A stretch of DNA of 50,192 nt from Paracoccaceae bacterium (lineage in GTDB: Bacteria > Pseudomonadota > Alphaproteobacteria > Rhodobacterales > Rhodobacteraceae): the NCBI GenBank assembly GCA_012270125.1, contig JAAXIY010000025.1:1-50192 (forward strand). The letters run 5' to 3'. The notes below the pieces were generated by a model, which did no database searches, had not been told where the DNA came from, and saw nothing but the letters and a program-made list of their open reading frames with translations. The translations under genes and the position numbers were made by a program. Shown in pieces: positions 17,558 through 26,353 of this stretch. The number at the start of each line of letters is the position of its first letter. The first letter of the stretch is position 1.

Positions 17558-19051
17558 ATGACATTAAATTTATCAATATCGGAAAAAGAGGATTTAAAAC
17601 CTCGCATAACAGTATTCGGCGTTGGCGGAGCCGGTGGGAATGCAGTCAACAACATGATTGAAAAGCAATTGAAAGGCGTGGATTTTGTTGTGGCTAATAC
17701 AGACGCTCAAGCTTTACAACAAAGTCAATCATCGCAGAAAATCCAGTTGGGCGTAAAGGTTACCGAGGGCTTAGGGGCAGGAGCCAAGGCTTCTATTGGT
17801 GCTTCAGCAGCCGAAGAGAGTATTGAACAAATCGTTGATGAATTATCTGGCACACATATGTGTTTTATCACTGCTGGTATGGGAGGTGGAACAGGTACTG
17901 GAGCCGCTCCTATAATTGCACAGGCAGCTAGAGAACTCGGTGTTTTAACTGTTGGAGTAGTTACAAAGCCTTTCCAATTTGAAGGTGTAAAGCGCATGCG
18001 CCAAGCCGAAGAAGGCGTTGAGGCTCTACAAAAAATGGTTGATACTTTAATTATTATCCCAAATCAAAATCTGTTTCGAATAGCAAATGAAAAAACAACC
18101 TTCACTGAAGCTTTCAGCATGGCGGACGATGTTCTTTATCAAGGTGTAAAGGGTGTGACCGATTTGATGGTAAGGCCAGGACTAATCAATTTAGATTTTG
18201 CCGATGTGCGTGCCATAATGGATGAAATGGGTAAGGCTATGATGGGAACTGGTGAGGCGGAAGGTGAAGATCGTGCCATTCAGGCTTCTGAGAAGGCTAT
18301 TGCTAATCCACTTCTTGATGAGATTTCTCTACGCGGTGCTAAAGGAGTCTTGATAAACATTACTGGCGGATATGATCTTACACTTTTTGAGCTAGATGAA
18401 GCTGCAAACAGAATTAGAGAAGAAGTTGATCCTGATGCAAATATAATTGTTGGTTCGACTTTAGATACTGAATTAGAGGGTAAAATGCGTGTTTCTGTAG
18501 TTGCAACAGGCATTGATGCTGGCGAAATCTCACAATCGTTCAATGAAAGTCAGATGCAAGAGACTGAACTAGTTTCAGATCAAATAGTGGAACAAGCAGA
18601 TCAAAACTTGTCGTTAGAGGAACCTCTTGTGGCTAAAACACAAGAAATTTTTGATCAAATTGATAATGAGATCTCAAGCGACATCAGCACCGATCAACCT
18701 TTGGCAACAGATAACGAATATAAAGAAGAAAATGGTTTGCAGGCAGCTTCAGTGGCTTCTAGTTTTCAGGAGCCCTCTGGTATTCCAACAGCAGAAACAT
18801 TAGAGAGACTGCGAGCAGCTGTATCAAAAGAGAATAGTGAAAGCCCTATGCCTCAAAATAATGAACAGCCTTCTGAAATCGAACGGCCAAAGTTTGGTAT
18901 TAGTTCATTAATTAGTAGAATGTCGCGAAGTGAAGGTTCCGATATAAGTTCTGAACCAAGAAAAGAGCCAAACTTTAACTCGACGGATGATGATAATAGT
19001 GAGCAAGATAAGATAGAGGTACCTGCATTTTTACGAAGGCAAGCTAACTAA
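17558..19051 (+). CDS. ftsZ: Cell division protein FtsZ
   Basis: FtsZ is the tubulin-like GTPase that forms the Z-ring. The GTP-binding signature GGGTGTG is at about residues 109-115, and [13 protein letters not shown] at about 21-33 is the N-terminal nucleotide loop. The T7 loop region lies near 195-215. The GTPase core ends near residue 315, then a long, acidic and low-complexity linker of about 165 residues leads to the conserved C-terminal peptide [10 protein letters not shown]. That peptide binds FtsA and other partners. The 497-residue length matches alphaproteobacterial FtsZ with an extended linker. The upstream ATG 17534 is rejected on ribosome-site grounds. Confidence 0.98.
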   Translation: MTLNLSISEKEDLKPRITVFGVGGAGGNAVNNMIEKQLKGVDFVVANTDAQALQQSQSSQKIQLGVKVTEGLGAGAKASIGASAAEESIEQIVDELSGTHMCFITAGMGGGTGTGAAPIIAQAARELGVLTVGVVTKPFQFEGVKRMRQAEEGVEALQKMVDTLIIIPNQNLFRIANEKTTFTEAFSMADDVLYQGVKGVTDLMVRPGLINLDFADVRAIMDEMGKAMMGTGEAEGEDRAIQASEKAIANPLLDEISLRGAKGVLINITGGYDLTLFELDEAANRIREEVDPDANIIVGSTLDTELEGKMRVSVVATGIDAGEISQSFNESQMQETELVSDQIVEQADQNLSLEEPLVAKTQEIFDQIDNEISSDISTDQPLATDNEYKEENGLQAASVASSFQEPSGIPTAETLERLRAAVSKENSESPMPQNNEQPSEIERPKFGISSLISRMSRSEGSDISSEPRKEPNFNSTDDDNSEQDKIEVPAFLRRQAN

Positions 19052-19091
19052 TTGTAACTTAATTGTTAATTTGGGTTGTTTGCGTATGGAA

Positions 19092-19121
19092 TTGCAATGT
19101 GCTCGTCGTATACGATATGTA
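19092..19121 (+). promoter_or_regulatory. Candidate lpxC promoter with an internal palindrome
   Basis: TTGCAA at 19092-19097 and TATGTA at 19116-19121 are spaced by 18 bp in the gap between ftsZ and lpxC. The spacer contains TCGTATACGA (19106-19115), a perfect 10-bp palindrome that could be an operator. No regulator is identified. Confidence 0.3.
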
Positions 19122-19215
19122 ACAAATAGTCACAAAGCGTTAATTGTTTTAAAGATTTTGATGTAATATCAATGCAACAAACCAAAAAACTGTAAATGCA
19201 TTTTGGAGTATTGAT

Positions 19216-20136
19216 TTGCAAACGACGGTAAGTGAACCAATTGTTTTTAAGGGAATAGGTTTACACACAGGCAAAAAGTCAACGTTAACTTTGCACCCAG
19301 CAGATGCTGATTTTGGTATTTGTTTTAAAAGAACAGATATCCTTTCAGGCGGTAATATCGTTAAAGCCTCCTGGTTGAATATAGCCAATAGTGAATTGTG
19401 TACACGGTTAATGAATTCAGAAGGTGTCAGTGTTTTAACAGTTGAACATTTAATGGCAGGGTTGGCTGGATGTGGAATAAACAACGCTCTAGTAGAAATA
19501 AACGGTCCAGAGGTTCCAATACTTGATGGCAGCGCGGTGACGTTTGTAAAAGAAATTTTGAAAACAGGGATTAAACTCCAAAAAAGTTCATTAAAAGCGG
19601 TGCGAATTCTCAAAACAGTCAAATATAAGAAAGATACCGCCTGGGCGAAGTTTGAACCAAGCGACTATCCGAGGATGAGTTTTTCTATTGAATTTTCTGA
19701 GGAAGTCATTGGAGCTCAGAGTAAAACGCTAGATATGTCTAATGGTTCCTTTGTACGTGAACTTTGCGATAGTAGAACATTTTGTAGGCATTCTGAAGTG
19801 GAAGCGATGAGGTCAAAAGGATTAGCGCTTGGAGGAAGCTATGACAATGCGGTAGTCGTGGATGGAAAGGATGTCTTGTCGCCAGGTGGCTTAAGGCATT
19901 CCGATGAGCCCGTAAGGCATAAGATGTTGGATGCATTAGGTGATATTGCACTGGCTGGTTATCCTATACTTGGCCATTACATTGGACACAGAGCTGGACA
20001 TGGAATAACTCACGGTCTTTTGAAAAGTTTGTTTTCAGATTCGGAAAACTTTGAGATTATTTCTTGTGACCAAGATATAGTTGATACTCTGCCTGGAAGT
20101 GGTGTGCAGTTATCAGAAGTTTGCAAAGTAGCTTAA
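19216..20136 (+). CDS. lpxC: UDP-3-O-acyl-N-acetylglucosamine deacetylase LpxC
   Basis: LpxC is the zinc deacetylase that catalyses the first committed step of lipid A synthesis. The zinc motif VEHLMAGL is near residue 76, the block with LRHSDEPVRHKMLDALGD near 220-236 carries further ligands, and GHGITHGLL near 258 carries the catalytic His. The start is TTG, with GGAG 7 bp upstream, giving 306 residues (normal about 305). As in many Proteobacteria, it lies directly after ftsZ. Confidence 0.98.
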   Translation: MQTTVSEPIVFKGIGLHTGKKSTLTLHPADADFGICFKRTDILSGGNIVKASWLNIANSELCTRLMNSEGVSVLTVEHLMAGLAGCGINNALVEINGPEVPILDGSAVTFVKEILKTGIKLQKSSLKAVRILKTVKYKKDTAWAKFEPSDYPRMSFSIEFSEEVIGAQSKTLDMSNGSFVRELCDSRTFCRHSEVEAMRSKGLALGGSYDNAVVVDGKDVLSPGGLRHSDEPVRHKMLDALGDIALAGYPILGHYIGHRAGHGITHGLLKSLFSDSENFEIISCDQDIVDTLPGSGVQLSEVCKVA

Positions 20137-20143
20137 AACGAAG

Positions 20144-20214
20144 CTTTATAGTTACTTCTAGTAGTTTTTCAAAAATTTATTATATGTTAAGGACTGACTA
20201 GTTCTTTATAGTTA
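20144..20214 (+). repeat. Pair of 11-bp direct repeats between lpxC and bamD
   Basis: CTTTATAGTTA occurs at 20144-20154 and again at 20204-20214, exactly 60 bp apart, in the short AT-rich gap before bamD. The second copy contains TATAGT, which resembles a -10 element, but I see no matching -35. Function unknown. Confidence 0.45.
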
Positions 20215-20241
20215 ACACGATTATTCCGGAGAAACTCTCAT

Positions 20242-21087
20242 ATGCTTTTGCCCAAAAGTCGCGCATTACCCCTGATTTTTGTACTTATAATTTTGCTATT
20301 TTCCAGTTGCTCAGAAAGCCAAAATGGCCTTGAAAGTAGTGTTTCTGAAGATAAAGCAGCGGAGGAAATCTTTAATTCTGGAGAGAAGGAAATTCTTCGA
20401 AAGCGATATGGAGATGCAGCTGAAAAATTTAAAGAAGTTGAAAGACTTTATCCGTATTCAGATTGGTCTAAGCGTGCTCTTATTATGCAAGTATATGCAC
20501 TCCATAAAGATCAAGCATATGAAAATGTGGTAAGTGCTGCAAACCGTTTTATAGAATTTCATCCCAATGACAAAGATGTACCTTATGCCTATTATCTCAT
20601 AGGACTAAGTTATTATGATCAAGTTCTGGAAATTGGCCGTGATCAAAAACTTACACAAGAAGCCTTAGCAGTTTTTAAGCTTATCATAGAAGAATACCCA
20701 AATAGTGAGTATGCCTTAAATTCACAAATAAAATTTGATTTTTTAAGAGATCACCTTGCCAGTAAGGAGATGGAAGTTGGAAGGTATTATCTTAAACGTG
20801 CACATTTTGTCCCAGCAATTAATAGGTTCAGGCGTGTCATTGAAGACTTCTCTACAACATCTCAAGTTCCTGAGGCTTTACATAGATTAGTAGAAGCTAA
20901 TTTAAGCTTAGGTCTTATCGATGAAGCTCAAACTGCAGGGGCAATTCTTGGGTATAATTATAAGTCCACTGAATGGTATGAACGAACCTTTGAATTGTTA
21001 AAAAGTGAAGGCTTAAAGCCAAAGTCTTCGGGTAACAGTTGGCTCAGCCAAATATATCGGCAAGTTATAAAAGGACAGTGGTTATAA
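20242..21087 (+). CDS. bamD: Outer membrane assembly lipoprotein BamD
   Basis: BamD is the essential TPR lipoprotein of the BAM complex, which inserts beta-barrel proteins into the outer membrane. A short basic N-terminus and a hydrophobic stretch lead to the lipobox LFSSC, with the modified Cys at residue 23. TPR-like helices follow: GDAAEKFKEVERLYPYSDW near 56 is the typical first repeat, and a later repeat contains AINRFRRVIEDF. The 281-residue length is normal. GGAG lies 10 bp before the ATG. Its position after lpxC and before recN is common in alphaproteobacteria. Confidence 0.95.
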   Translation: MLLPKSRALPLIFVLIILLFSSCSESQNGLESSVSEDKAAEEIFNSGEKEILRKRYGDAAEKFKEVERLYPYSDWSKRALIMQVYALHKDQAYENVVSAANRFIEFHPNDKDVPYAYYLIGLSYYDQVLEIGRDQKLTQEALAVFKLIIEEYPNSEYALNSQIKFDFLRDHLASKEMEVGRYYLKRAHFVPAINRFRRVIEDFSTTSQVPEALHRLVEANLSLGLIDEAQTAGAILGYNYKSTEWYERTFELLKSEGLKPKSSGNSWLSQIYRQVIKGQWL

Positions 21088-21093
21088 ACCTTC

Positions 21094-22758
21094 ATGCTTT
21101 GTGAGCTCGAAATCAAAGATATTTTATTGATAGAGAATTTGTCTCTAGATTTTTCTTCTGGTCTTAATGCATTTACTGGAGAGACAGGAACGGGAAAGTC
21201 GATTTTGCTTGATTGTCTTGGGTTTGTCTTGGGAGCAAGAGGTCAAGCTTCGATAGTGAGAGATGGCGCAGCAAGAGGCGAGGTTACGGCTATTTTTTCG
21301 ATAAAAAAAGATAGCCAAGTACAGCAAATTCTTGAGGAAGCAGATATTCCAAAATCTGAGGAACTGATACTTCGAAGAGTTAATTTCTCTGATGGTAGAA
21401 AATCAGCATGGGTTAATGAAAAACGTGTTTCTTCTGATTTTTTGCGACTTTTAGGTGATAATTTGATTGAATTTCATGGGCAGCATGATGAGCGAGGTCT
21501 TTTAGATTCTAAGGGGCATTTGCAACTTTTAGATCAATTTGCCAAACTGGAACCTTTATTAACTTTGGTTAAGCAGGCTTTCCTTGACTTAAAAGAAAAT
21601 CAAAAGGCGTTGGAGACTCTCATTCAAAGAAATCAAGAAATTTCTGAAGAAGAGGATTTGATTAAGCATAATCTTAAAGAAATTTCTGATTTAGGGACTT
21701 ATCCTGGTGAGGAGGCAGAGCTAGATACTAAGCGAAGATTAATGCAAAATGCTCAAACTATAAGGGATAATATTGTTCAAGCTGGCGGTCTCATTGGAAG
21801 GGAGGGAGCAGAAGGTCAATTGAATGACTCAATACGTTGGTTAGAAAAAGCCACTGCTCAGGCAGGAAATGTATTAGATGATACGCTTAGCTCTCTTAGG
21901 AGAGCTCACTTAGAGCTTCTAGAAGCGCAGTCTGGCATAGAGAATACACTTTCTGATTTGAGTTTTAATTCTGAGGAGTTAGAAATAGTTGAAGACCGTT
22001 TGTTTTTGATCAGGGGACTTTCTAGAAAACATAAAGTTTTGTCCGATCAACTTCCTGAGCTAGAGCAAAGCTTGTTAGACAAATTATCTTTGATAGAAAC
22101 TGGTAGTGATAATATTGAGCGATTAAAGCAAAGCTATGATGAAAAACTTAGTGAATTCAATAAAATGGCTGAAAATCTATCATTAGAAAGGCAAAAAGCT
22201 GCCTCTATTTTAGACAAGATGATCGAAAAAGAATTTCGACCTTTAAAAATGGAAAGAGCGCGATTTAAAACCGAATTGCAACAGACAAGTCCAAGTGAGT
22301 TGGGCAAAGATAACGCTGTGTTTACTATTTCCACCAACCCAGGAAGTAAATTTGATCCATTGATGAAAATTGCTTCAGGGGGTGAATTAAGTCGCTTCCT
22401 TCTTGCTTTAAAGGTATGTTTGACAAGCGATCAAAAGGCTGGATCAATTGTATTTGATGAAATTGATCGTGGAGTTGGGGGTGCCACAGCAGATGCAGTA
22501 GGTAGACGTCTTTTGAAATTAGCAGAAAGTAACGCTCAAGTTTTAGCGGTAACACATTCCCCCCAAGTCGCTGCACTTGCGGATACGCACTTCATGGTTT
22601 CTAAGGAGACAAATAATGAAAGTGCTTTGTCTCATGTGAACGAGGTTAGTGGTAAAAACCGCGTGGAAGAAATAGCTCGTATGATTTCTGGTGATAGGGT
22701 TACTGATGAAGCCCGTGAGGCTTCGCGAGTTTTAATTGCTGGGGCGCGAAGAGCCTAG
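21094..22758 (+). CDS. recN: DNA repair protein RecN
   Basis: RecN is an SMC-like ATPase that acts at double-strand breaks. The Walker A loop GETGTGKS is at residues 29-36. A long coiled-coil region occupies about 150-370, and the ABC signature block ASGGELSRFLLALK and Walker B block IVFDEIDRGVGG lie near 425-470. The 554-residue length is normal. It begins 6 bp after bamD. Its stop codon directly abuts the stop codon of the convergent flavoprotein gene, leaving no room for a terminator between them. Confidence 0.97.
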   Translation: MLCELEIKDILLIENLSLDFSSGLNAFTGETGTGKSILLDCLGFVLGARGQASIVRDGAARGEVTAIFSIKKDSQVQQILEEADIPKSEELILRRVNFSDGRKSAWVNEKRVSSDFLRLLGDNLIEFHGQHDERGLLDSKGHLQLLDQFAKLEPLLTLVKQAFLDLKENQKALETLIQRNQEISEEEDLIKHNLKEISDLGTYPGEEAELDTKRRLMQNAQTIRDNIVQAGGLIGREGAEGQLNDSIRWLEKATAQAGNVLDDTLSSLRRAHLELLEAQSGIENTLSDLSFNSEELEIVEDRLFLIRGLSRKHKVLSDQLPELEQSLLDKLSLIETGSDNIERLKQSYDEKLSEFNKMAENLSLERQKAASILDKMIEKEFRPLKMERARFKTELQQTSPSELGKDNAVFTISTNPGSKFDPLMKIASGGELSRFLLALKVCLTSDQKAGSIVFDEIDRGVGGATADAVGRRLLKLAESNAQVLAVTHSPQVAALADTHFMVSKETNNESALSHVNEVSGKNRVEEIARMISGDRVTDEAREASRVLIAGARRA

Positions 22759-24132
22759 CTAATTCCGTTTAATTATTTTTCCTGGATTCATTATGTTATA
22801 AGGATCCAATGCCTCTTTTATGTTTCCCATAACATTCCAACCATGACCGTGTTGGTCCGCCATAAAATCGATTTTTCCCATGCCTATTCCATGTTCTCCA
22901 GTGCATGTGCCACCCAATCTAATCGCTAATTTTGCCATTTTGGCAGCTACAGATTTCGCAGCTTTTAATTCTTGATGATTTTCAGGGTCTACCAGTAGAA
23001 TAGCATGAAAATTACCGTCCCCAACATGGCCTAAAATTGGCCCTGCTATTCCACTTTTAACTATATCCTTTTGGGTTTCGGATACGGCTTCACCCAATTT
23101 TGTCTGGGGAACGCATATGTCGGTTACTATTGCTCTTTTCCCTGGTGCTGAGGCTAAAATTGCATAGTAGCCTTTGTGGCGCAGTGCCCAAAGTTCTTTT
23201 CTTTCTTCCTCTTTAGTAGACCATTTAAAATCTATTCCTCCATATTCGGAGCAAGCAGATTTAAAGCTTTTGATATCTTCGTTAGCAGAAATCTCTGAAC
23301 TATGTAGCTCAAAAAGTAAATGGGGTTTTACTGGCAAACTCAGGTTTGAATATGCATTAAATGCCTCAACTGACTTTTCATCTAAGAATTCAAGGCGCGC
23401 AATAGGTATGCCCATATATGTGATATCTTGAACCGCCTGCACAGCATCATTTATTGTATCAAATGCGACTACTCCAGAAGTTATTAATTCTGGAATAGGG
23501 TGAAGCTTTACTGTGATTTTTGTAATGAGTCCTAGCGTGCCCTCTGCTCCTATAAACAAAGAGGTCAAATCATAGCCCGCTGCTGATTTCTTAGCTTTTG
23601 TGTTAGTATTAATACATTCACCATTAGCAATGACCACTTCTAGACTTTGAATATTTTCCCGCATGGTTCCATAGCGAACAGATGTTGTGCCTGATGCTCT
23701 GGTAGATGCCATTCCCCCTAGAGTAGCGTTTGCGCCAGGATCCACTGAAAAGAATAACCCTGAGTGTCGTAATTCATGGTTTAATTGTTCTCTTGTTACT
23801 CCAGGTTCCAATGTTGCTGACATATTGGAGGGATCAATTTCTAGCACTTTGTTCATTTTTGAAAAGTCTACACAGATGCCGCCATGTATAGCAGAAGTAT
23901 GCCCCTCTAAAGACGTTCCCACACCATAACCGATTATTGGGATTTTGGATTGGTGACAAACATTAACAATATAAACTACGTCAGCAGTTGTTAAAGGGTA
24001 GACTACTGCGTCCGGTGCATGGGTTGGAAAGTAAGACTCACTGTGGCCGTGATTTTCAAGATCCGTTTGTGATGTTGACCAACGTTCACCAAAATGGTTT
24101 TTCAATATTTCAAATGTGTTTTGTATTGTCAT
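22759..24132 (-). CDS. FAD-binding D-2-hydroxyacid oxidoreductase, D-lactate dehydrogenase-like
   Basis: This is a flavoprotein of the vanillyl-alcohol oxidase fold, in the D-lactate dehydrogenase (cytochrome)/GlcD group. An FAD-binding PCMH domain covers about residues 36-215, with GVGTSLEGHTS near 70 and GGMASTRASGT farther on. The C-terminal domain has HVGDGNFHAI and GEHGIGMGK, the motifs with metal and substrate ligands. It probably oxidises D-lactate or a related D-2-hydroxyacid and passes electrons to the respiratory chain, but the substrate cannot be fixed from sequence. ATG 24132 is chosen. The frame stays open upstream to 24279, but that extra part is Cys-rich and unlike the family. 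It is the last gene of the cobS-led - strand row. Confidence 0.88.
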   Translation of the reverse strand: MTIQNTFEILKNHFGERWSTSQTDLENHGHSESYFPTHAPDAVVYPLTTADVVYIVNVCHQSKIPIIGYGVGTSLEGHTSAIHGGICVDFSKMNKVLEIDPSNMSATLEPGVTREQLNHELRHSGLFFSVDPGANATLGGMASTRASGTTSVRYGTMRENIQSLEVVIANGECINTNTKAKKSAAGYDLTSLFIGAEGTLGLITKITVKLHPIPELITSGVVAFDTINDAVQAVQDITYMGIPIARLEFLDEKSVEAFNAYSNLSLPVKPHLLFELHSSEISANEDIKSFKSACSEYGGIDFKWSTKEEERKELWALRHKGYYAILASAPGKRAIVTDICVPQTKLGEAVSETQKDIVKSGIAGPILGHVGDGNFHAILLVDPENHQELKAAKSVAAKMAKLAIRLGGTCTGEHGIGMGKIDFMADQHGHGWNVMGNIKEALDPYNIMNPGKIIKRN

Positions 24133-24185
24133 ATAAATTGAACCTGAAAATAGTCTGACCTGATATCTAAATATTAGTAGGAGCT

Positions 24186-24530
24186 TTAAAGTCTTTCGAC
24201 AATGACCGCATTTGTTGGAACGAAAGCAATATAATTTAGCAATTCCTCTACACATGTGCTGGGGGTCGTGAATTCCCAAGCAATATTTTCTAACGTTTGG
24301 CTTTTTGTTACTATTGAATAATATTCTGAAGTGCCTTTATGAGGACAGGTCGTTGTATGACCTGTGTTGTCAAAAAACACCATGGCTAGATCTTTTTTTG
24401 GAAAATATAATACGGGCTTGTTGTCGCCCTCATTTAGTTCCAAAGCCTCCATTGTCTCCCCAAGAACAGCGCCACCAGCGCGAATTGACCATTTGTCAGG
24501 AGAAGGGCTTATGCTGATTTCTGGTTTCAA
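24186..24530 (-). CDS. DUF427 domain protein
   Basis: The 114-residue product matches the DUF427 family as I recall it: an early block with WSIRAGGAVLGET, then PVLYFPKKDLAM, then a HTTTCPHKGTSEYYS block near residue 60, and a closing section with AFVPTNA. The function of DUF427 is not established. The Cys and His within TTCPHKG are the best candidates for a functional site. The start is TTG, with AGG about 10 bp upstream, and the next ATG at residue 27 would cut the family N-terminus. It lies 18 bp after the aminopeptidase gene and 53 bp before the flavoprotein gene, so all three are probably co-transcribed. Confidence 0.85.
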   Translation of the reverse strand: MKPEISISPSPDKWSIRAGGAVLGETMEALELNEGDNKPVLYFPKKDLAMVFFDNTGHTTTCPHKGTSEYYSIVTKSQTLENIAWEFTTPSTCVEELLNYIAFVPTNAVIVERL

Positions 24531-24548
24531 TTTTATTTGACCTACTGT

Positions 24549-26351
24549 CTACTTTTCTATTGGCTTAGTCATATTTTCTAACCACGCCTGCGTTTTGGTA
24601 TCTACTTTGTTGTGTACCTTTTCCCAGCACTGCAAATGATAATTGTTTATCCATTCAATTTCATGCTCATTTAGAAGCCTTACAGATATTAACCGCTGAT
24701 CAATAGGAACAAAGCTTAGGGTTTCAAATTCCAAGAATGAGTTGCTTGGTTCCATTTCGCTTTTTTGAACTAAAATTAGGTTCTCAATTCGAATTCCGAA
24801 TTTTCCTTCGTGATAGAAACCTGGCTCATTGGATACAATCATACCTTCTTTAAAAGCCACATTTGAAAATTTTGAAATTCGGTGAGGACCCTCATGCACG
24901 CTGAGATAGTGCCCCACACCATGCCCTGTACCATGAGCAAAATCTTGCCCGCCCTCCCAAAGTGGTGCTCTTGCAAATGCGTCAATATCTCTACCGCAGG
25001 TACCAATTGGGAATTTCAGCTTTGATATGGCGATTAAGCCTTTCAACACTCGTGTAAAAGCAATTTTAACTTCTTCACTTTGTTTGCCAATTGCAATTGT
25101 TCTGGTGATATCAGTAGTTCCATCAAGATATTGGCCACCACTATCTACTAACAATATATTATTTTGTTTTACTGCACTATTACTAGCATAATTGACTCTA
25201 TAATGTGGCAAGGCTGCATTTGGTCCCGCAGCAGCTATCGTATCAAAACTAATTTCTTTTAATTTTTCGTCTCGTCTCCGTATACTTTCTAATTTGATTA
25301 CGACATCAATTTCGTCAATCTCTCTATCATTTTGGGAGTCGACCCAGGATAAGAATTCACACATATATGCGGCATCTCTTGAGTGGCAAAGTCTAGCATT
25401 ATCTAATTCAACCGAATTTTTGCAGGCTTTGGGTAGGCTAATAGGATCATTTCCTAAAATAATTTTTCCACCACTATTTTTAATTATTGTTGAAACGGCA
25501 AAGGGAACGGTTGCTTCATCGACTAATATGGAACCTTCAAGTTCACTGAGAGCGTTTGAAAACTCATCTTCAGGTCTAACTTTAATATTGATTCCTAAGT
25601 CATTAGTTATATGAGAAAATTCATCATTTTGGCAAAATATTTGAATAGATGTATCGCATTGTATTATTAGAAATGCATGAGCAACGGGGTTATGAACTAT
25701 ATCGTTCCCCCTTAAATTAAGAAGCCATGCGATGCTATCTGGTAAAGTAATAACAGCCGCTTTGACTTCCTGATTTTTTAAAATTTTTGCAATTTTCCTA
25801 CATTTCTCATTTGCTGAAAGGCCAGCTAATTCAATGGGGTAAGGCAATACGGCGGTAGATAATTTTGACGGTCGGTCTGTCCAAATTCTGTCAATAAGAT
25901 TATTGGATGCCACCAATTTAATATCGGAACCTTCAAAAGCTTCTGTCAGTGATATAATTTCCTTATATGAGTGAAGCCACGGGTCAAAACCAATATTTCC
26001 CTTTTTGATGTTGTTCTTTATCCATTGAATAAGATTATTTTTATTCCATTGGATTACTTCATAGGGCGGTCTCGTCTGATTTTTAGCTTGGACATCATAT
26101 CTACCGTCTACAAAAACTCCAGCTGCGTCCTGTCCCACTACACAAATTCCAGCAGACCCCGTAAACCCAGTAAGCCAAGACAGTCTTTCGTCACATTTGG
26201 CCACATATTCACCCTGATAAACATCGGTACGAGGAACGAGGTAGCCTAACAATTTTTTTTTCTTTAGCTCTGCTTGCAGCAATAATAATCTATCAGGACC
26301 CGCGTCGCTGTCAGATGAGTCTTCAAAAGATTGAAAAAAGGCTTTTTTCAT
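24549..26351 (-). CDS. Xaa-Pro aminopeptidase P family (M24B)
   Basis: This is a cytosolic metallopeptidase expected to remove N-terminal residues that precede proline. The 600-residue size fits the long, three-domain form. Two creatinase-like N-terminal domains (about 20-155 and 165-310) are followed by the pita-bread catalytic domain. The metal ligands are visible in LLVDSGGQYLDGTTDITR, HGTGHGVGHYLSVHEGPH and SNEPGFYHEGKFGIRIENL. The ATG lies only 2 bp after the cobT stop, so the two are almost certainly translated from one message. No biochemical link to cobalamin synthesis is obvious. Confidence 0.95.
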   Translation of the reverse strand: MKKAFFQSFEDSSDSDAGPDRLLLLQAELKKKKLLGYLVPRTDVYQGEYVAKCDERLSWLTGFTGSAGICVVGQDAAGVFVDGRYDVQAKNQTRPPYEVIQWNKNNLIQWIKNNIKKGNIGFDPWLHSYKEIISLTEAFEGSDIKLVASNNLIDRIWTDRPSKLSTAVLPYPIELAGLSANEKCRKIAKILKNQEVKAAVITLPDSIAWLLNLRGNDIVHNPVAHAFLIIQCDTSIQIFCQNDEFSHITNDLGINIKVRPEDEFSNALSELEGSILVDEATVPFAVSTIIKNSGGKIILGNDPISLPKACKNSVELDNARLCHSRDAAYMCEFLSWVDSQNDREIDEIDVVIKLESIRRRDEKLKEISFDTIAAAGPNAALPHYRVNYASNSAVKQNNILLVDSGGQYLDGTTDITRTIAIGKQSEEVKIAFTRVLKGLIAISKLKFPIGTCGRDIDAFARAPLWEGGQDFAHGTGHGVGHYLSVHEGPHRISKFSNVAFKEGMIVSNEPGFYHEGKFGIRIENLILVQKSEMEPSNSFLEFETLSFVPIDQRLISVRLLNEHEIEWINNYHLQCWEKVHNKVDTKTQAWLENMTKPIEK

Positions 26352-26353
26352 AT

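Noticed and set aside
24133-24279. N-terminal extension of the D-lactate dehydrogenase-like protein
   Set aside because: The additional 49 residues are Cys/Arg-rich, unlike the family, and overlap the end of the DUF427 gene.
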